Below are positions 1 to 8,504 of a DNA stretch of 59,689 nucleotides, in pieces (within the stretch, counting starts at the first letter, position 1; each line of letters starts with the position of its first letter). The position numbers and the translations under genes were made by a program. The DNA is from Streptomyces sp. col6 (GTDB taxonomy: Bacteria > Actinomycetota > Actinomycetes > Streptomycetales > Streptomycetaceae): contig NZ_RDBL01000029.1 of assembly GCF_008042035.1 (NCBI RefSeq), forward strand, positions 1,061,411 to 1,121,099. The letters are read 5' to 3'. The notes under the pieces are model-generated. The model was not told where the DNA came from, ran no database searches, and worked only from the letters and a program-made list of their open reading frames with translations.

Positions 1-2
1 GC

Positions 3-1256
3 ACCCCCCTCCATGCCGCTCTCCCCTGGCGGGCCGCCCGCCGTATCGCCGAGCGGGCCGGGTGGACCCGGGCCGTGCACGTCGAGCGGGTGGGGCTCGG
101 GGGTGCGCTCGGGCGGGTGCTCGGTGCACCGCTGGCCGCGCTCACGGACCTGCCGCCCTTCGACACCTCGGCCATGGACGGCTGGGCCGTCGCCGGACCG
201 GGGCCCTGGAACATCCGCGGGGACGACGGCATCCTCGCCGGGCACGGCGCCTGCGCCCCGCTGCCCGACGGTGCGGCCGTCCGTATCGCCACGGGCGCCC
301 GCGTTCCGGCCGAGGTCACCGCCGTCATCCGCAGCGAACACGCGCACGCCGACGAGACCAAGGGGCTGCTGTACGCGCAGCGGCCCGTGAGCCAGGGGCA
401 GGACATCCGGCCGCGCGGCCAGGAATGCCGGTCGGGGGAGCAACTGCTTCCGGCCGGAACGGTCGTGACCCCCGCCGTGCTCGGGCTGGCCGCCGCTGCC
501 GGGTACGACGAGCTGCCTGTCCGCCCCCGGCCGCGCGTCGACATCCTGGTGCTGGGCGACGAGCTGCTGACCGCCGGGCTGCCGCGCGACGGGCTGATCC
601 GTGACGCGCTGGGGCCCATGGTCGGGCCCTGGCTGCACGCGCTGGGCGCCGAGGTCTCGCCACCGCGCCGGCTCGGCGACGACGCGGAGGCGCTGTGGAA
701 GGCGCTCACCGGCTCCGAGGCCGACCTGATCATCACGACCGGCGGCACCGCGGCGGGGCCCGTCGACCATGTCCACCGCGTTCTGGACCGGATCGGGGCG
801 GAGCTGCTGGTCGACGGTGTCGCCGTACGCCCCGGCCATCCGATGCTGCTGGCCCGGCTCGGTTCCGCCGGGCCCTGTCTCGTCGGGCTGCCCGGAAACC
901 CGCTGGCCGCCGTCTCCGGACTGCTCACGCTGGCCGGGCCGCTCCTCGGCGGGCTGGCCGGGCGCACCCCCGACGACCCGTACCGGGTAGCCGTGCGCGA
1001 CGATGTGCAGGGGCATCCGCATGACACCCGGCTGGTGCCCGTGGTCCATCGCGCGGCCGGAGAACCCGGAACCGCAGGCGGGGCGGAGCACGTCGTACCA
1101 CTGCATTACAACGGTCCCGCCATGCTGCGCGGGATCGCCGCCGCAGACGGGTTGGCCGTCGTGGAGCCGGGCGGGGTACGGTCCGGCACCGAGGTGGAGA
1201 TCCTCGATCTACCGTGGGCCTCGGCGACGCCGTGGACTGAAGGGTGTTTCACGTGA
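3..1256 (+). CDS. moeA: MoeA-family molybdopterin molybdenumtransferase (5' end outside window)
   Basis: Probably inserts molybdate into adenylylated molybdopterin, the last step of molybdenum-cofactor synthesis in the cytosol. The motif LPPFDTSAMDGWAV, near codon 50 of the visible frame, is the family hallmark. ITTGGTAAGPVDHV and GPCLVGLPGNPLAAVSG mark the MogA-like fold and the C-terminal part. The frame is open to the window edge and already reads as family sequence (PWRAARRIAERAGW) before the first internal GTG at 75. The true start therefore lies upstream of base 1, and the protein is slightly over the 393 residues counted from that GTG. The stop TGA (1254-1256) overlaps the GTG start of the next gene inside a parS sequence, so the two genes are probably co-translated. 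Family call is secure; exact substrate specificity is inferred. Confidence 0.88.
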   Translation, partial: TPLHAALPWRAARRIAERAGWTRAVHVERVGLGGALGRVLGAPLAALTDLPPFDTSAMDGWAVAGPGPWNIRGDDGILAGHGACAPLPDGAAVRIATGARVPAEVTAVIRSEHAHADETKGLLYAQRPVSQGQDIRPRGQECRSGEQLLPAGTVVTPAVLGLAAAAGYDELPVRPRPRVDILVLGDELLTAGLPRDGLIRDALGPMVGPWLHALGAEVSPPRRLGDDAEALWKALTGSEADLIITTGGTAAGPVDHVHRVLDRIGAELLVDGVAVRPGHPMLLARLGSAGPCLVGLPGNPLAAVSGLLTLAGPLLGGLAGRTPDDPYRVAVRDDVQGHPHDTRLVPVVHRAAGEPGTAGGAEHVVPLHYNGPAMLRGIAAADGLAVVEPGGVRSGTEVEILDLPWASATPWTEGCFT

Positions 1257-1259
1257 AAC
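1246..1259. other. parS: parS centromere site 1 (ParB binding)
   Basis: The perfect 14-bp palindrome GTTTCACGTGAAAC matches the parS core bound by ParB in Streptomyces and Bacillus. With its flanks (T on the left, T on the right) it fits 15 of 16 positions of the Bacillus consensus. It lies exactly over the moeA stop codon, the start codon of the downstream channel gene, and the first bases of that gene. Confidence 0.9.
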
Positions 1260-2350
1260 TTCCCGGCCATGACGCGATGGCCAGGCGAGCCGATGAACAG
1301 GTCGTCCCCACCCGGGTGATGCTTCCGCGCCGGGTCGTGGACGGACCGGCGCGCCAGGTGGCCAAGAGGCTGATGATGGCTCTGATGGTGCTGGCCATCA
1401 CCGTGTTCATCGTCTGGATCGACCGCGACGGCTACCACGACGCGGCGGACGGCAAGGTCGATCTGCTGGACGCGGTGTACTACGCGACGGTCACCCTCTC
1501 CACCACCGGGTACGGCGACATCACCCCGTACAGCGACGGGGCCCGGCTCATCAATGTGGTGCTCGTGACACCGCTGCGCGTGCTCTTCCTCATCATCCTG
1601 GTCGGCACCACCCTTGAGGTCCTCACGGAGCGGACCCGGGAGGACTTCCGGCTGAAGCGTTGGAGAACCAACTTGCGTGACCACACTGTCGTCGTCGGCT
1701 TCGGTACGAAGGGCCGCTCGGCCATCCAGACCCTGTGCGCCACCGGGCTGAGCAAGGAACAGATCGTCATCGTCGACCCGGCGTCCAAGGTGATAGAGAT
1801 CGCCAACGCCGAGGGCTTCACCGGAGTGGTCGGGGACGCCACGCGCAGCGATGTGCTCCTGCGCGCCGAGCTCCAGAAGGCACGTCAGGTCATCATCGCC
1901 ACCCAGCGCGACGACACCGCGGTGCTGGTCGCGCTGACCGCCCGCCAGCTCAACCGGGGCGCGAAGATCGTGGCCGCGGTGCGCGAGGAGGAGAACGCCC
2001 CGCTGCTGCGGCAGTCCGGTGCGGACGCCGTCATCACCAGCGCCAGCGCGGCGGGCCGGCTGCTCGGTCTCTCGGTGCTGAGCCCCAGCGCGGGCACGGT
2101 CATGGAAGACCTCATCCAGCAGGGCAGCGGCCTCGACCTCATCGAACGGCCGGTCATAAAGAGCGAGGTCGGAAAGAACGTACGGGAGACCGAGGACCTT
2201 GTCGTCAACGTGCTGCGGGGCCACCGGCTCCTCGGTTACGACGACCCGGCGGCGAGCCCCCTGCAGCTGACGGACCGCCTGATCACCATCGTCCGTGCCT
2301 CCAACGAGCCGCCCGCGTACCCGCCGCACCAGGGCATCCCGCGTTCCTGA
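1253..2350 (+). CDS. Two-TM potassium channel with TrkA-N/RCK domain
   Basis: A 365-residue ion channel subunit. A basic N-terminal tail leads to TM1 (MMALMVLAITVFIVWI, about residues 41-56), a pore helix, and a canonical K+ selectivity filter STTGYGDITP near residue 85. TM2 (LLVTPLRVLFLIILVGTTLEVL) follows. The cytosolic RCK Rossmann domain begins VVVGFGTKGRSAI, and a C-terminal TrkA-C-like region follows. It should be a plasma-membrane K+ channel gated by nucleotide or ion binding to the RCK ring. I prefer GTG 1253: AAGGG ends 8-10 nt upstream and the start overlaps the moeA stop as GTGA. GTG 1244, which would give N-terminus MFHVKL, has its Shine-Dalgarno overlapping the start. ATG 1277 is also possible. 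Pairing with moeA has no obvious metabolic logic. Confidence 0.88.
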   Translation: MKLPGHDAMARRADEQVVPTRVMLPRRVVDGPARQVAKRLMMALMVLAITVFIVWIDRDGYHDAADGKVDLLDAVYYATVTLSTTGYGDITPYSDGARLINVVLVTPLRVLFLIILVGTTLEVLTERTREDFRLKRWRTNLRDHTVVVGFGTKGRSAIQTLCATGLSKEQIVIVDPASKVIEIANAEGFTGVVGDATRSDVLLRAELQKARQVIIATQRDDTAVLVALTARQLNRGAKIVAAVREEENAPLLRQSGADAVITSASAAGRLLGLSVLSPSAGTVMEDLIQQGSGLDLIERPVIKSEVGKNVRETEDLVVNVLRGHRLLGYDDPAASPLQLTDRLITIVRASNEPPAYPPHQGIPRS

Positions 2351-2382
2351 GACCGCCCGGCCCACGGAGTAGCCTCGCGGCC

Positions 2383-3372
2383 ATGCATGCGATCACGATC
2401 CCCGAACCCGGTGGCCCCGAGGCGCTCGTCTGGGCCGAGGTGCCCGATCCCGTACCCGGCGAAGGCGAGGTCCTCGTCGACGTCGTGTCCAGCGCGGTCA
2501 ACCGGGCCGATGTGCTCCAGCGGCAGGGCTTCTACAACCCGCCGCCGGGAGCGTCCCCGTACCCGGGCCTGGAGTGCGCGGGCCGGATCTCGGCGCTCGG
2601 CCCCGGGGTCACGGGCTGGGCCGTGGGCGACGAGGTGTGCGCGCTGCTCGCGGGCGGCGGGTACGCGGAGAAGGTCGCCGTCCCGTCGGGCCAGCTGCTG
2701 CCCGTACCCAAGGGGCTGGACCTCACCCTGGCGGCGGCGCTGCCCGAGGTGACGGCCACGGTCTGGTCCAACGTGTTCATGGTGGCCCATCTGCGGCCCG
2801 CCGAGACCCTGTTGGTGCACGGCGGATCCAGCGGCATCGGCACGATGGCGATCCAGCTCGCCAAGGCCGTCGGCGCGCGGGTCGCCGTGACGGCCGGCAG
2901 CCCCGAGAAGCTGGCGCGCTGCGCGGAGCTGGGCGCGGACATCCTGATCGACTACCGCGAGCAGGACTTCGTCGAGGAGATCCGCGAGACCACGGCCGGG
3001 GCGGGCGCCGACGTCATCCTCGACCTCATGGGCGCGAAGTACGTCGACCGGAACGTGCAGGCGCTCGCCGTCAACGGCCGGCTCGCGATCATCGGTCTCC
3101 AGGGCGGCGCCAAGGGTGAACTCAACCTCGGCATGCTGCTGAACAAGCGGGCCGCCGTCACGGCGACCTCGCTGCGCGGGCGCCCGCTCGCGGAGAAGGC
3201 GGCGATCGTCGCGGCCGTCCGCGAGCACGTCTGGCCGCTGATCGCCGAGGGCGTCGTGAAGCCGGTCGTCGACCGCACGGTGCCCATGCAGGACGCGGCT
3301 GAGGGCCATCGCGTCATGGAGTCCAGCACCCACATCGGCAAGGTGCTGCTCCAGCCGCCCACGGCCGCCTGA
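2383..3372 (+). CDS. NAD(P)H quinone oxidoreductase, PIG3-like medium-chain reductase
   Basis: A 329-residue zinc-free medium-chain dehydrogenase/reductase, probably a cytosolic one- or two-electron quinone or enone reductase. The N-terminal GroES-like domain contains SAVNRADVLQRQGFYNPPPG and YPGLECAG. The Rossmann dinucleotide motif is HGGSSGIGTMAIQLAK (about residues 144-159). The tail AEGHRVMESSTHIGKVLL is typical of the PIG3/QOR branch. No catalytic or structural zinc cysteine cluster is present, which separates it from alcohol dehydrogenases. It begins 32 bp after the channel gene and may be in the same transcript. A strong bidirectional terminator follows. Physiological substrate unknown. 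Confidence 0.85.
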   Translation: MHAITIPEPGGPEALVWAEVPDPVPGEGEVLVDVVSSAVNRADVLQRQGFYNPPPGASPYPGLECAGRISALGPGVTGWAVGDEVCALLAGGGYAEKVAVPSGQLLPVPKGLDLTLAAALPEVTATVWSNVFMVAHLRPAETLLVHGGSSGIGTMAIQLAKAVGARVAVTAGSPEKLARCAELGADILIDYREQDFVEEIRETTAGAGADVILDLMGAKYVDRNVQALAVNGRLAIIGLQGGAKGELNLGMLLNKRAAVTATSLRGRPLAEKAAIVAAVREHVWPLIAEGVVKPVVDRTVPMQDAAEGHRVMESSTHIGKVLLQPPTAA

Positions 3373-3380
3373 GCCACGAC

Positions 3381-3474
3381 GTCCGGACACCCCGGGCCCC
3401 GCACACGAACATCCGGCCACCGCGAGGCCCCTCGCACGCGAACGCCCGGACACCCCGAGGGCCCCGCACACGAC
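3381..3474. repeat. Three degenerate tandem copies of a ~31-bp terminator-like unit
   Basis: Three head-to-tail units, 3381-3410, 3411-3443 and 3444-3474, share the pattern TCCGGACACCCCGRGGCCCC followed by GCACACGAAC. The third unit forms the left arm of the terminator at 3455-3492. The array looks like expansion or decay of a terminator half in the convergent intergenic region. Confidence 0.7.
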
Positions 3475-3492
3475 GGTGTGCGGGGCCCTCGG
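3455..3492. terminator. Bidirectional terminator between quinone reductase and bpa
   Basis: A perfect 17-bp stem (CCGAGGGCCCCGCACAC with its complement) closes a GACG tetraloop between two convergent genes. There is no long U tract, as is common in Streptomyces. Confidence 0.8.
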
Positions 3493-3518
3493 GCATGTCG
3501 GATGGGCCGTGCGGGGTC

Positions 3519-4064
3519 CTACAGGTACGGGCCCGAGCGGACCGGGCCGTGCGGGTCGATTCCGCCGTCCTCGTCCGGGCCGCTGCCGGGCGGCAGGGCA
3601 CGGCGCATCTGCTCCAGCTGGGCGCGGGCCGCCATCTGCTGGGCGAACAGAGCGGTCTGGATGCCGTGGAAGAGGCCCTCCAGCCAGCCCACGAGCTGCG
3701 CCTGCGCGATCCGCAGCTCCGCCTCGGAGGGGACGGACTCCTCGGTGAACGGCAGGGAGAGCCGCTCCAGCTCCTCCACCAGCTCCGGCGCGAGGCCGTC
3801 CTCCAGCTCCTTGACCGAACTCGCGTGGATCTCCTTGAGACGCACCCGGCTGGCCTCGTCGAGAGGAGCGGCCCTGACCTCCTCCAGGAGCTGCTTGATC
3901 ATGCTGCCGATGCGCATGACCTTCGCGGGCTGCTCGACCATCTCCGTCACCGGGACCTCCCGCGACTCGTCGTCCGTGCCACCGCCGCCGATCGCCATGC
4001 CGTCCTGTCCCACTACGAGGACCTGGGGGTGCTCCTGCGACCGTTCATTCCTCGGCATCTCCAT
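3519..4064 (-). CDS. bpa: Bacterial proteasome activator Bpa (ATP-independent 20S cap)
   Basis: A 181-residue homologue of the mycobacterial activator Bpa/PafE (DUF2587). The helical core runs from EMVEQPAKVMRIGSMIKQLL through LVGWLEGLFHGIQTALFAQQ. An acidic, glycine-rich tail ends in GPYL, which matches the family's terminal hydrophobic-Tyr-X motif that docks on the 20S proteasome alpha ring. The ring-shaped activator opens the gate for unfolded proteins such as HspR without ATP or pupylation. The ATG at 4064 gives MEMPRNERS. ATG 4058 and GTG 4082 are in frame, and none has a strong Shine-Dalgarno. It is convergent with the quinone reductase and has its own promoter region of about 93 bp. 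Identification is firm from the sequence pattern. Confidence 0.9.
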   Translation of the reverse strand: MEMPRNERSQEHPQVLVVGQDGMAIGGGGTDDESREVPVTEMVEQPAKVMRIGSMIKQLLEEVRAAPLDEASRVRLKEIHASSVKELEDGLAPELVEELERLSLPFTEESVPSEAELRIAQAQLVGWLEGLFHGIQTALFAQQMAARAQLEQMRRALPPGSGPDEDGGIDPHGPVRSGPYL

Positions 4065-4157
4065 GCGGCCATTGTCTCGCACACACGGCGTTCACCACTG
4101 TGGTGCCCCCGGTAACGGTTGATCCACCGTCCCGAGGGCACCGAACAGCCCAGCCGC

Positions 4158-7004
4158 TCAGCCCGCGCGCCGGGCCAGGGCCAGCCGCGAGCGGGTGAAC
4201 GCCGCCGCCAGGACGCCCGCCAGCAGCGGAACCACCACGGCCAGCAGCCCGATGGTCGCCCAGGGCAGCACGATCGGCGTGTAGGCCGACTCCATGGGAT
4301 CGATCCGCATCTGCTCCATCGCCTGACGCAGATCGACGAGGCGCAGGGCCACCGCGGGCACCAGTCCCGCCGCCGTCCCGAGCAGGACCCCGGTCAGCGC
4401 CACCACCAGGCACTGGAAGCCGGAGAGCGTCCGCCGCACGCGCGGGGGCGCGCCCACCGCGCTCAGCGTGGTGAGGTCGGCCTCCGCGTCCGCCTTGGCC
4501 AGGCCGGTCGTGATCGCGGCGGCGCCCACGGTCACCACCCCGGCGAACAGGGTGAGGATCAGCAGGATGGTGCTGCCGCGGTCGTTGGACCCCTGGTTGC
4601 TCTGCACCCAGAGACCGCCGCCGGCCTGGTCGATCGCGGCGGAGGTCCGCTGTTCCTCGGCGTCCGTGGGCCGGCGGTCGACGGCGTACACACTGCCCTG
4701 CGGCTGGGTGTGCAGGCCGAGGCGCTCGGCGGTCCGCTGCGGAAGGATCATGCGGATGCCGGGTGTGGTGGCGTACTCGGGCTTCGCCACGTACACCTTC
4801 AGCCGGTCCGTGGTCTTCCGCGCCGGGCCGGGGTGCGCCTTGCGGTTCTGCTTGTCCTTGGGGCTGTACGTGTGGACGGCCTTGAGGGTGACCTCGCCGT
4901 GCTGCGCATACGCCTCGTTGAGCAGGACCGGCGTTCCGGCCTTCAGGGCGGCGGCAGCCGCCGGGTCGTCGAGCTTCACATACGTGTCGAGCAGGGCGGC
5001 GTCGCCGACGACGATGTTGTTGGAGTCCATGCTGAACGTGCCCGTGGAGGTGTGCACGTCCACGCATGCGGGGGTCCGCATCATCGCGCGGTGCTCATCG
5101 GCGGACAGCCGGGCCGCGAGCTCCTTGGCGCCGTCGGTGTCGAGCGGGCAGGTGTGGCCCTTGCCGGCGGGCTTGACCAGCTCCAGGGTGCCGCAGTCGT
5201 TCTCCTCCTCGTAGTAGACGTTGCAGTCGCTGCCCGCCCAGGCCCGGGAGATGTCGGCGCGGCCACCGGTCACCGCCATGTTGTGCTCGACGGCGGACCG
5301 GGCCGCCGGCAGCCGTCCGGCGGCCTCGGCGTCACTGGCCGACAGGAAGATCGTGCCTGTGGTCAGCGAGGGCATGTAGGCGTAGTCGGACTCCGCCAGG
5401 CTGCTGGACATGTACGTGGCGATGGCGACCGAGCCCGCGACGGCGGCCATCACGGCGGCCACCGCCGGGGCGGTGCGGCCCCGGTTGCGGGCCGCGTCGC
5501 GCAGCGCCATCCGGGGCGAGAGCGGCAGCCTGCGGCCGAGCCGGCCCAGCAGCCCGACGATCACCGGGATGCAGGCGAGCAGGCCCAGTTCGGCGACGAC
5601 CGAGCCACCGGCGACCAGGACGGAGCTGCCGCTGGTGCCCCCGTAGACGGCGATGAGGACGCCGAGCGCGAGCACGCAGGCGCCCGTGACGGGCAGCACT
5701 CGGGAGCTGCGGCGCACCCCGCGCCGGCCGGTGAGCGATTCCAGCACCGACTGCCGGCCGGCCACGATCGCCGGGGCGAACGCCGCCAGCAGCCCGGTGA
5801 CCAGGCCGAGCACGGCGATGACCAGGAGTTCGGCGGGGCGCAGCGCCAGGGAACCGAAGCGGTGCCCGGCCCAGTTCTCGATCATCGGGCGGAACGCCAC
5901 CGTCAGCAGCAGCCCGACCGTGACACCGGCGACCGCTCCGACGCCGCCGAGGACGAGACCGCCCCCGAGGACGACCGCGCGGACCTGGCCGCGGTCGCCG
6001 CCGCACGTGCCCAGCAGGCCCAGCTGACGCCGCGAACGGCGGGCACCGACGGCGAACGCGGGTCCGGCCAGCAGCACGACCTCCAGGAGCGCCATCGCGA
6101 CGACGGTGATCAGGGCGGTGCTGGTCTCGCCGGATTCGTAGGTCCTGGACTCGGCGTACTGCGGGTTCGTCCGGAGCAGCGGGACTTCGGAGTCCGGCGG
6201 CGGGTTCTCGAAGACCTGGCGCGAGTCGACGACGGCGCCGGCCTTGTTGGCCGCCAGCACGTCCTTCCAGACGATGCCGCCCTGCCCCGCCGCCTCGACC
6301 AGCCACCGCGCCGGGCCCGGATGGGGCGCCGGCACCTTCTTGTCGCGCGCGGCCAGGGCCTGCCAGGGGGCGATCACCGCACCCGGGTCGGCGTACAGCT
6401 GCTTCGCCTCCAGATCGGCGGGCAGTTCCACGGCACCGGAGATCGTGTACTTCCTGCCCGAGGTCGTCACCGTGATCCCGGAGCCCACGTGCAGGCCCGC
6501 CGACTTCAGGAACGGCTCGGTCGCCACCAGCTCGTCCGTGCCGCGCGGGAACGCGCCCTCGACGAGGTCGATCCGCTTCCGGGCCATCCGGTCCGAGGTC
6601 TTGAACTCCACGATCTCGGTGCTCGCGATCCCGTACGAGGTCGAGACGGTGGCCGACACGGACTGCTCGCTGATCGCCCGCGCGCCCCGGGGAAAGACGG
6701 GGCGCATGTCGATCGGCGGTACCTCGCCGGTGGGCTGCTTCACGCTGTCGTACATGTCGCCGCCGGGCATCTGCCGGACCGGCCCCATGCCCGCGTCGGT
6801 GTACAGCGCGTCGGCCGAGCCGATCCGGGCCGTCAGCTGCTCCGCCGGTGTCATGTCCGCACTGCGGTACGTGATGTCGGCGGCCGTCACCCCGAGGACG
6901 GGCAGTGCGATCATCGCTACCACCAGGGCGCTGCGGCCCTTGGCCCGCAGGGCGTCGCGGCGGGCTATCCGGAGGGCGGCGCGCCACCCCGTGAAGACGC
7001 TCAC
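4158..7004 (-). CDS. FtsX/MacB-type ABC transporter permease (8-10 TM)
   Basis: A 948-residue permease with two FtsX cores. A first TM segment (ALVVAMIALPVLGVTAADITY) precedes a large extracytoplasmic domain. A block of TM helices follows from about residue 290 (TVVAMALLEVVLLAGPAFAVGA), then a second external domain (about 560-810), and finally a last TM block ending LLAGVLAAAFTRSRLALARRAG. The second external domain carries several cysteines (SDCNVYY, NDCGTL, HTCPLD, TPACVD) that could form disulfides. Such proteins transmit ATP-driven motion across the membrane to export peptides, lipids or antibiotics, or to drive cell-wall hydrolases. It starts GTG at 7004 and overlaps the ATPase stop by 4 bp, so the pair is co-translated. 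Substrate unknown; a PadR-controlled exporter suggests response to a small toxic molecule. Confidence 0.88.
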   Translation of the reverse strand: MSVFTGWRAALRIARRDALRAKGRSALVVAMIALPVLGVTAADITYRSADMTPAEQLTARIGSADALYTDAGMGPVRQMPGGDMYDSVKQPTGEVPPIDMRPVFPRGARAISEQSVSATVSTSYGIASTEIVEFKTSDRMARKRIDLVEGAFPRGTDELVATEPFLKSAGLHVGSGITVTTSGRKYTISGAVELPADLEAKQLYADPGAVIAPWQALAARDKKVPAPHPGPARWLVEAAGQGGIVWKDVLAANKAGAVVDSRQVFENPPPDSEVPLLRTNPQYAESRTYESGETSTALITVVAMALLEVVLLAGPAFAVGARRSRRQLGLLGTCGGDRGQVRAVVLGGGLVLGGVGAVAGVTVGLLLTVAFRPMIENWAGHRFGSLALRPAELLVIAVLGLVTGLLAAFAPAIVAGRQSVLESLTGRRGVRRSSRVLPVTGACVLALGVLIAVYGGTSGSSVLVAGGSVVAELGLLACIPVIVGLLGRLGRRLPLSPRMALRDAARNRGRTAPAVAAVMAAVAGSVAIATYMSSSLAESDYAYMPSLTTGTIFLSASDAEAAGRLPAARSAVEHNMAVTGGRADISRAWAGSDCNVYYEEENDCGTLELVKPAGKGHTCPLDTDGAKELAARLSADEHRAMMRTPACVDVHTSTGTFSMDSNNIVVGDAALLDTYVKLDDPAAAAALKAGTPVLLNEAYAQHGEVTLKAVHTYSPKDKQNRKAHPGPARKTTDRLKVYVAKPEYATTPGIRMILPQRTAERLGLHTQPQGSVYAVDRRPTDAEEQRTSAAIDQAGGGLWVQSNQGSNDRGSTILLILTLFAGVVTVGAAAITTGLAKADAEADLTTLSAVGAPPRVRRTLSGFQCLVVALTGVLLGTAAGLVPAVALRLVDLRQAMEQMRIDPMESAYTPIVLPWATIGLLAVVVPLLAGVLAAAFTRSRLALARRAG

Positions 7005-7768
7005 TCGGCTCCCCCGGCGGCCAGCAGCGAGTCGGCCCCGGCCGTCAGCGTCTGGTCGACGATCGAACCGTCCCGGAGGAAGACGACCCGGTCCGCCCAG
7101 GCCGCGTACCGCGGTTCGTGCGTGACCATGACGCCGGCCGCGCCCTGGTCGCAGCGGTTGCGCAGGAGCGCGAGGACGGCCTCGCCGGTCTCGGAGTCGA
7201 GCGCCCCGGTCGGTTCGTCGGCGAGGACCAGGCGCCGGTCCCCGACCAGCGCGCGGGCGATGGCGACGCGCTGCTGCTGGCCGCCGGACATCTCGTCCGG
7301 GAAGCGGTCCGCGATCTCCAGGAGGTTCATCTCCTCCAGCGCGGCACGGGCCTCCTTGCGGGCCTTGCGGACCGAGACGCCGTCGAGCTCGCGCGGCAGG
7401 GCGATGTTCTCGGCGGCGGTCAGCGCGGGGATCAGGTTGTAGTCCTGGAAGACGTAGCCCACGCTGCGGCGGCGCAGGGCGGCGAGGCCCTTGCGGCCGA
7501 GCACGGAGATGTCCTGGCCCTCGATGATCACCTGGCCGCCGCTCGCGGTGTCGAGGCCGCCGGCGAGGGTCAGCAGGGTGGACTTGCCGGAGCCGGACGG
7601 GCCCATCACGGCGACGAGTTCACCGGCGTGCACCGACAGGCTGATGCCGCGCAGCGCGTGCACCTCGGCGATGCCGGTGCCGTGGGTGCGGGTGAGCGCG
7701 CGGAGTTCGAGGACCGGTGCGTCCACCGTCAGGGGCGGTGCGGCTGGGGACGGGACGTGCAGGGACAT
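7001..7768 (-). CDS. ABC transporter ATP-binding protein (MacB/LolD type)
   Basis: A 255-residue nucleotide-binding subunit for the adjacent permease. All motifs are intact: Walker A GPSGSGKSTL (about residue 55), Q-loop YVFQDYNLIP, signature MSGGQQQRVAIARAL, Walker B LVLADEPTGALDS, and H-loop VMVTHEPRYAAW. The sequence belongs to the LolD/MacB branch that pairs with FtsX-like permeases. It lies 40 bp downstream of padR and overlaps the permease by 4 bp, so padR-ATPase-permease reads as one operon transcribed leftwards. Confidence 0.92.
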   Translation of the reverse strand: MSLHVPSPAAPPLTVDAPVLELRALTRTHGTGIAEVHALRGISLSVHAGELVAVMGPSGSGKSTLLTLAGGLDTASGGQVIIEGQDISVLGRKGLAALRRRSVGYVFQDYNLIPALTAAENIALPRELDGVSVRKARKEARAALEEMNLLEIADRFPDEMSGGQQQRVAIARALVGDRRLVLADEPTGALDSETGEAVLALLRNRCDQGAAGVMVTHEPRYAAWADRVVFLRDGSIVDQTLTAGADSLLAAGGAE

Positions 7769-7808
7769 GGTTCCCCCTCGGAACGGGTGGATGTTCGGGG
7801 CGCCGGAG

Positions 7809-8432
7809 TCAGCGGCGCGTGCGGGTCCGGCCGGTGGGCCGGGTGGCGGTGCGGGAGGCGGGGCCCGGGGACGGGCTCTGCTCCGGCTCCGTGGCGGCGG
7901 CCTCGGCGAGGCGGGTCAGCCGGGCCTCGCAGTGGTCCAGCCAGCGGGCCTCGGCCTCGGCCTGGAAGATCAGCTGCTCCACGACGAGCAGCCAGGCCAC
8001 CTCGTCGCGGTTGGCGGGGGCCTGGGCGAGGGACTGCGCCTTGAGGCGGGTGTAGTCCTGCATCGCCTTCACGGTGTGGTGGCGCTGGGCCTGGATGACG
8101 GCCCGGATGTCGACGCCGGGCGCCCCCACCGCCATGGCGAGCTTGATGGCCAGCTCGTCACGGGGCGGGCTGCTGCGGTCGACCGGCGTCTCGAACCAGG
8201 AGCGCAGCTCGGTGCGCCCGGCGTCGCTGATCGAGTAGAGGGCGTGGCCCTGGTCGTCCTCGCCGTCCTGGGCGACCAGGCCGTCACGCTCCAGCCTGCT
8301 CAGCGTCGTGTACACCTGCCCGACGTTGAGCGGCCAGGTGGAGCCGGTGCGCGACTCGAATTCGGTGCGGAGCTGGGAGCCGTAACGCGGCCCGCGCTCC
8401 AGGAGGGCGAGGAGCCCGTGACGGATCGACAT
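7809..8432 (-). CDS. PadR-family transcriptional regulator of the adjacent ABC exporter
   Basis: A 207-residue repressor. The N-terminal winged helix (LLALLERGPRYGSQLRTEFE, then VYTTLSRLERDGLV) is followed by the C-terminal dimerisation domain of the PadR/Vir_act_alpha_C type (about residues 90-180) and a basic Arg/Thr tail. It is first in an operon with the ATPase and permease. A palindromic operator covers its start codon, so autorepression with drug-induced release is the likely logic, as for LmrR-type PadR/ABC pairs. The ligand cannot be read from sequence. Confidence 0.9.
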   Translation of the reverse strand: MSIRHGLLALLERGPRYGSQLRTEFESRTGSTWPLNVGQVYTTLSRLERDGLVAQDGEDDQGHALYSISDAGRTELRSWFETPVDRSSPPRDELAIKLAMAVGAPGVDIRAVIQAQRHHTVKAMQDYTRLKAQSLAQAPANRDEVAWLLVVEQLIFQAEAEARWLDHCEARLTRLAEAAATEPEQSPSPGPASRTATRPTGRTRTRR

Positions 8433-8456
8433 ACTGAGTATGTATACCGAGTATGT
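8429..8456. promoter_or_regulatory. Candidate PadR double operator overlapping the padR start codon
   Basis: ACATACTGAGTATGT (8429-8443) is a perfect 15-bp palindrome. A second GAGTATGT half (8449-8456), with GTATAC between, repeats the half-site 13 bp later. The AT-rich block stands out in this GC-rich DNA and fits the ATGT/ACAT pattern of PadR operators. The padR ATG is embedded in it (complement of 8430-8432), which suggests that binding occludes transcription or translation start. Confidence 0.7.
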
Positions 8457-8504
8457 TGATCACCGCAAGTCTTCGAGGAGGCGTTTCGGAAGGGCGCCGT
8501 ACGG

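Noticed and set aside
1106..2365. Long minus-strand open frame opposite the potassium channel
   Set aside because: A mirror-frame artefact of GC-rich codon use; low-complexity Arg/Asp/His composition and no family pattern.
4119..7442. 1107-codon plus-strand open frame opposite the ABC permease
   Set aside because: Antisense shadow of the permease and ATPase genes, which show complete motifs; the frame encodes only Arg/Gly/His-rich sequence.
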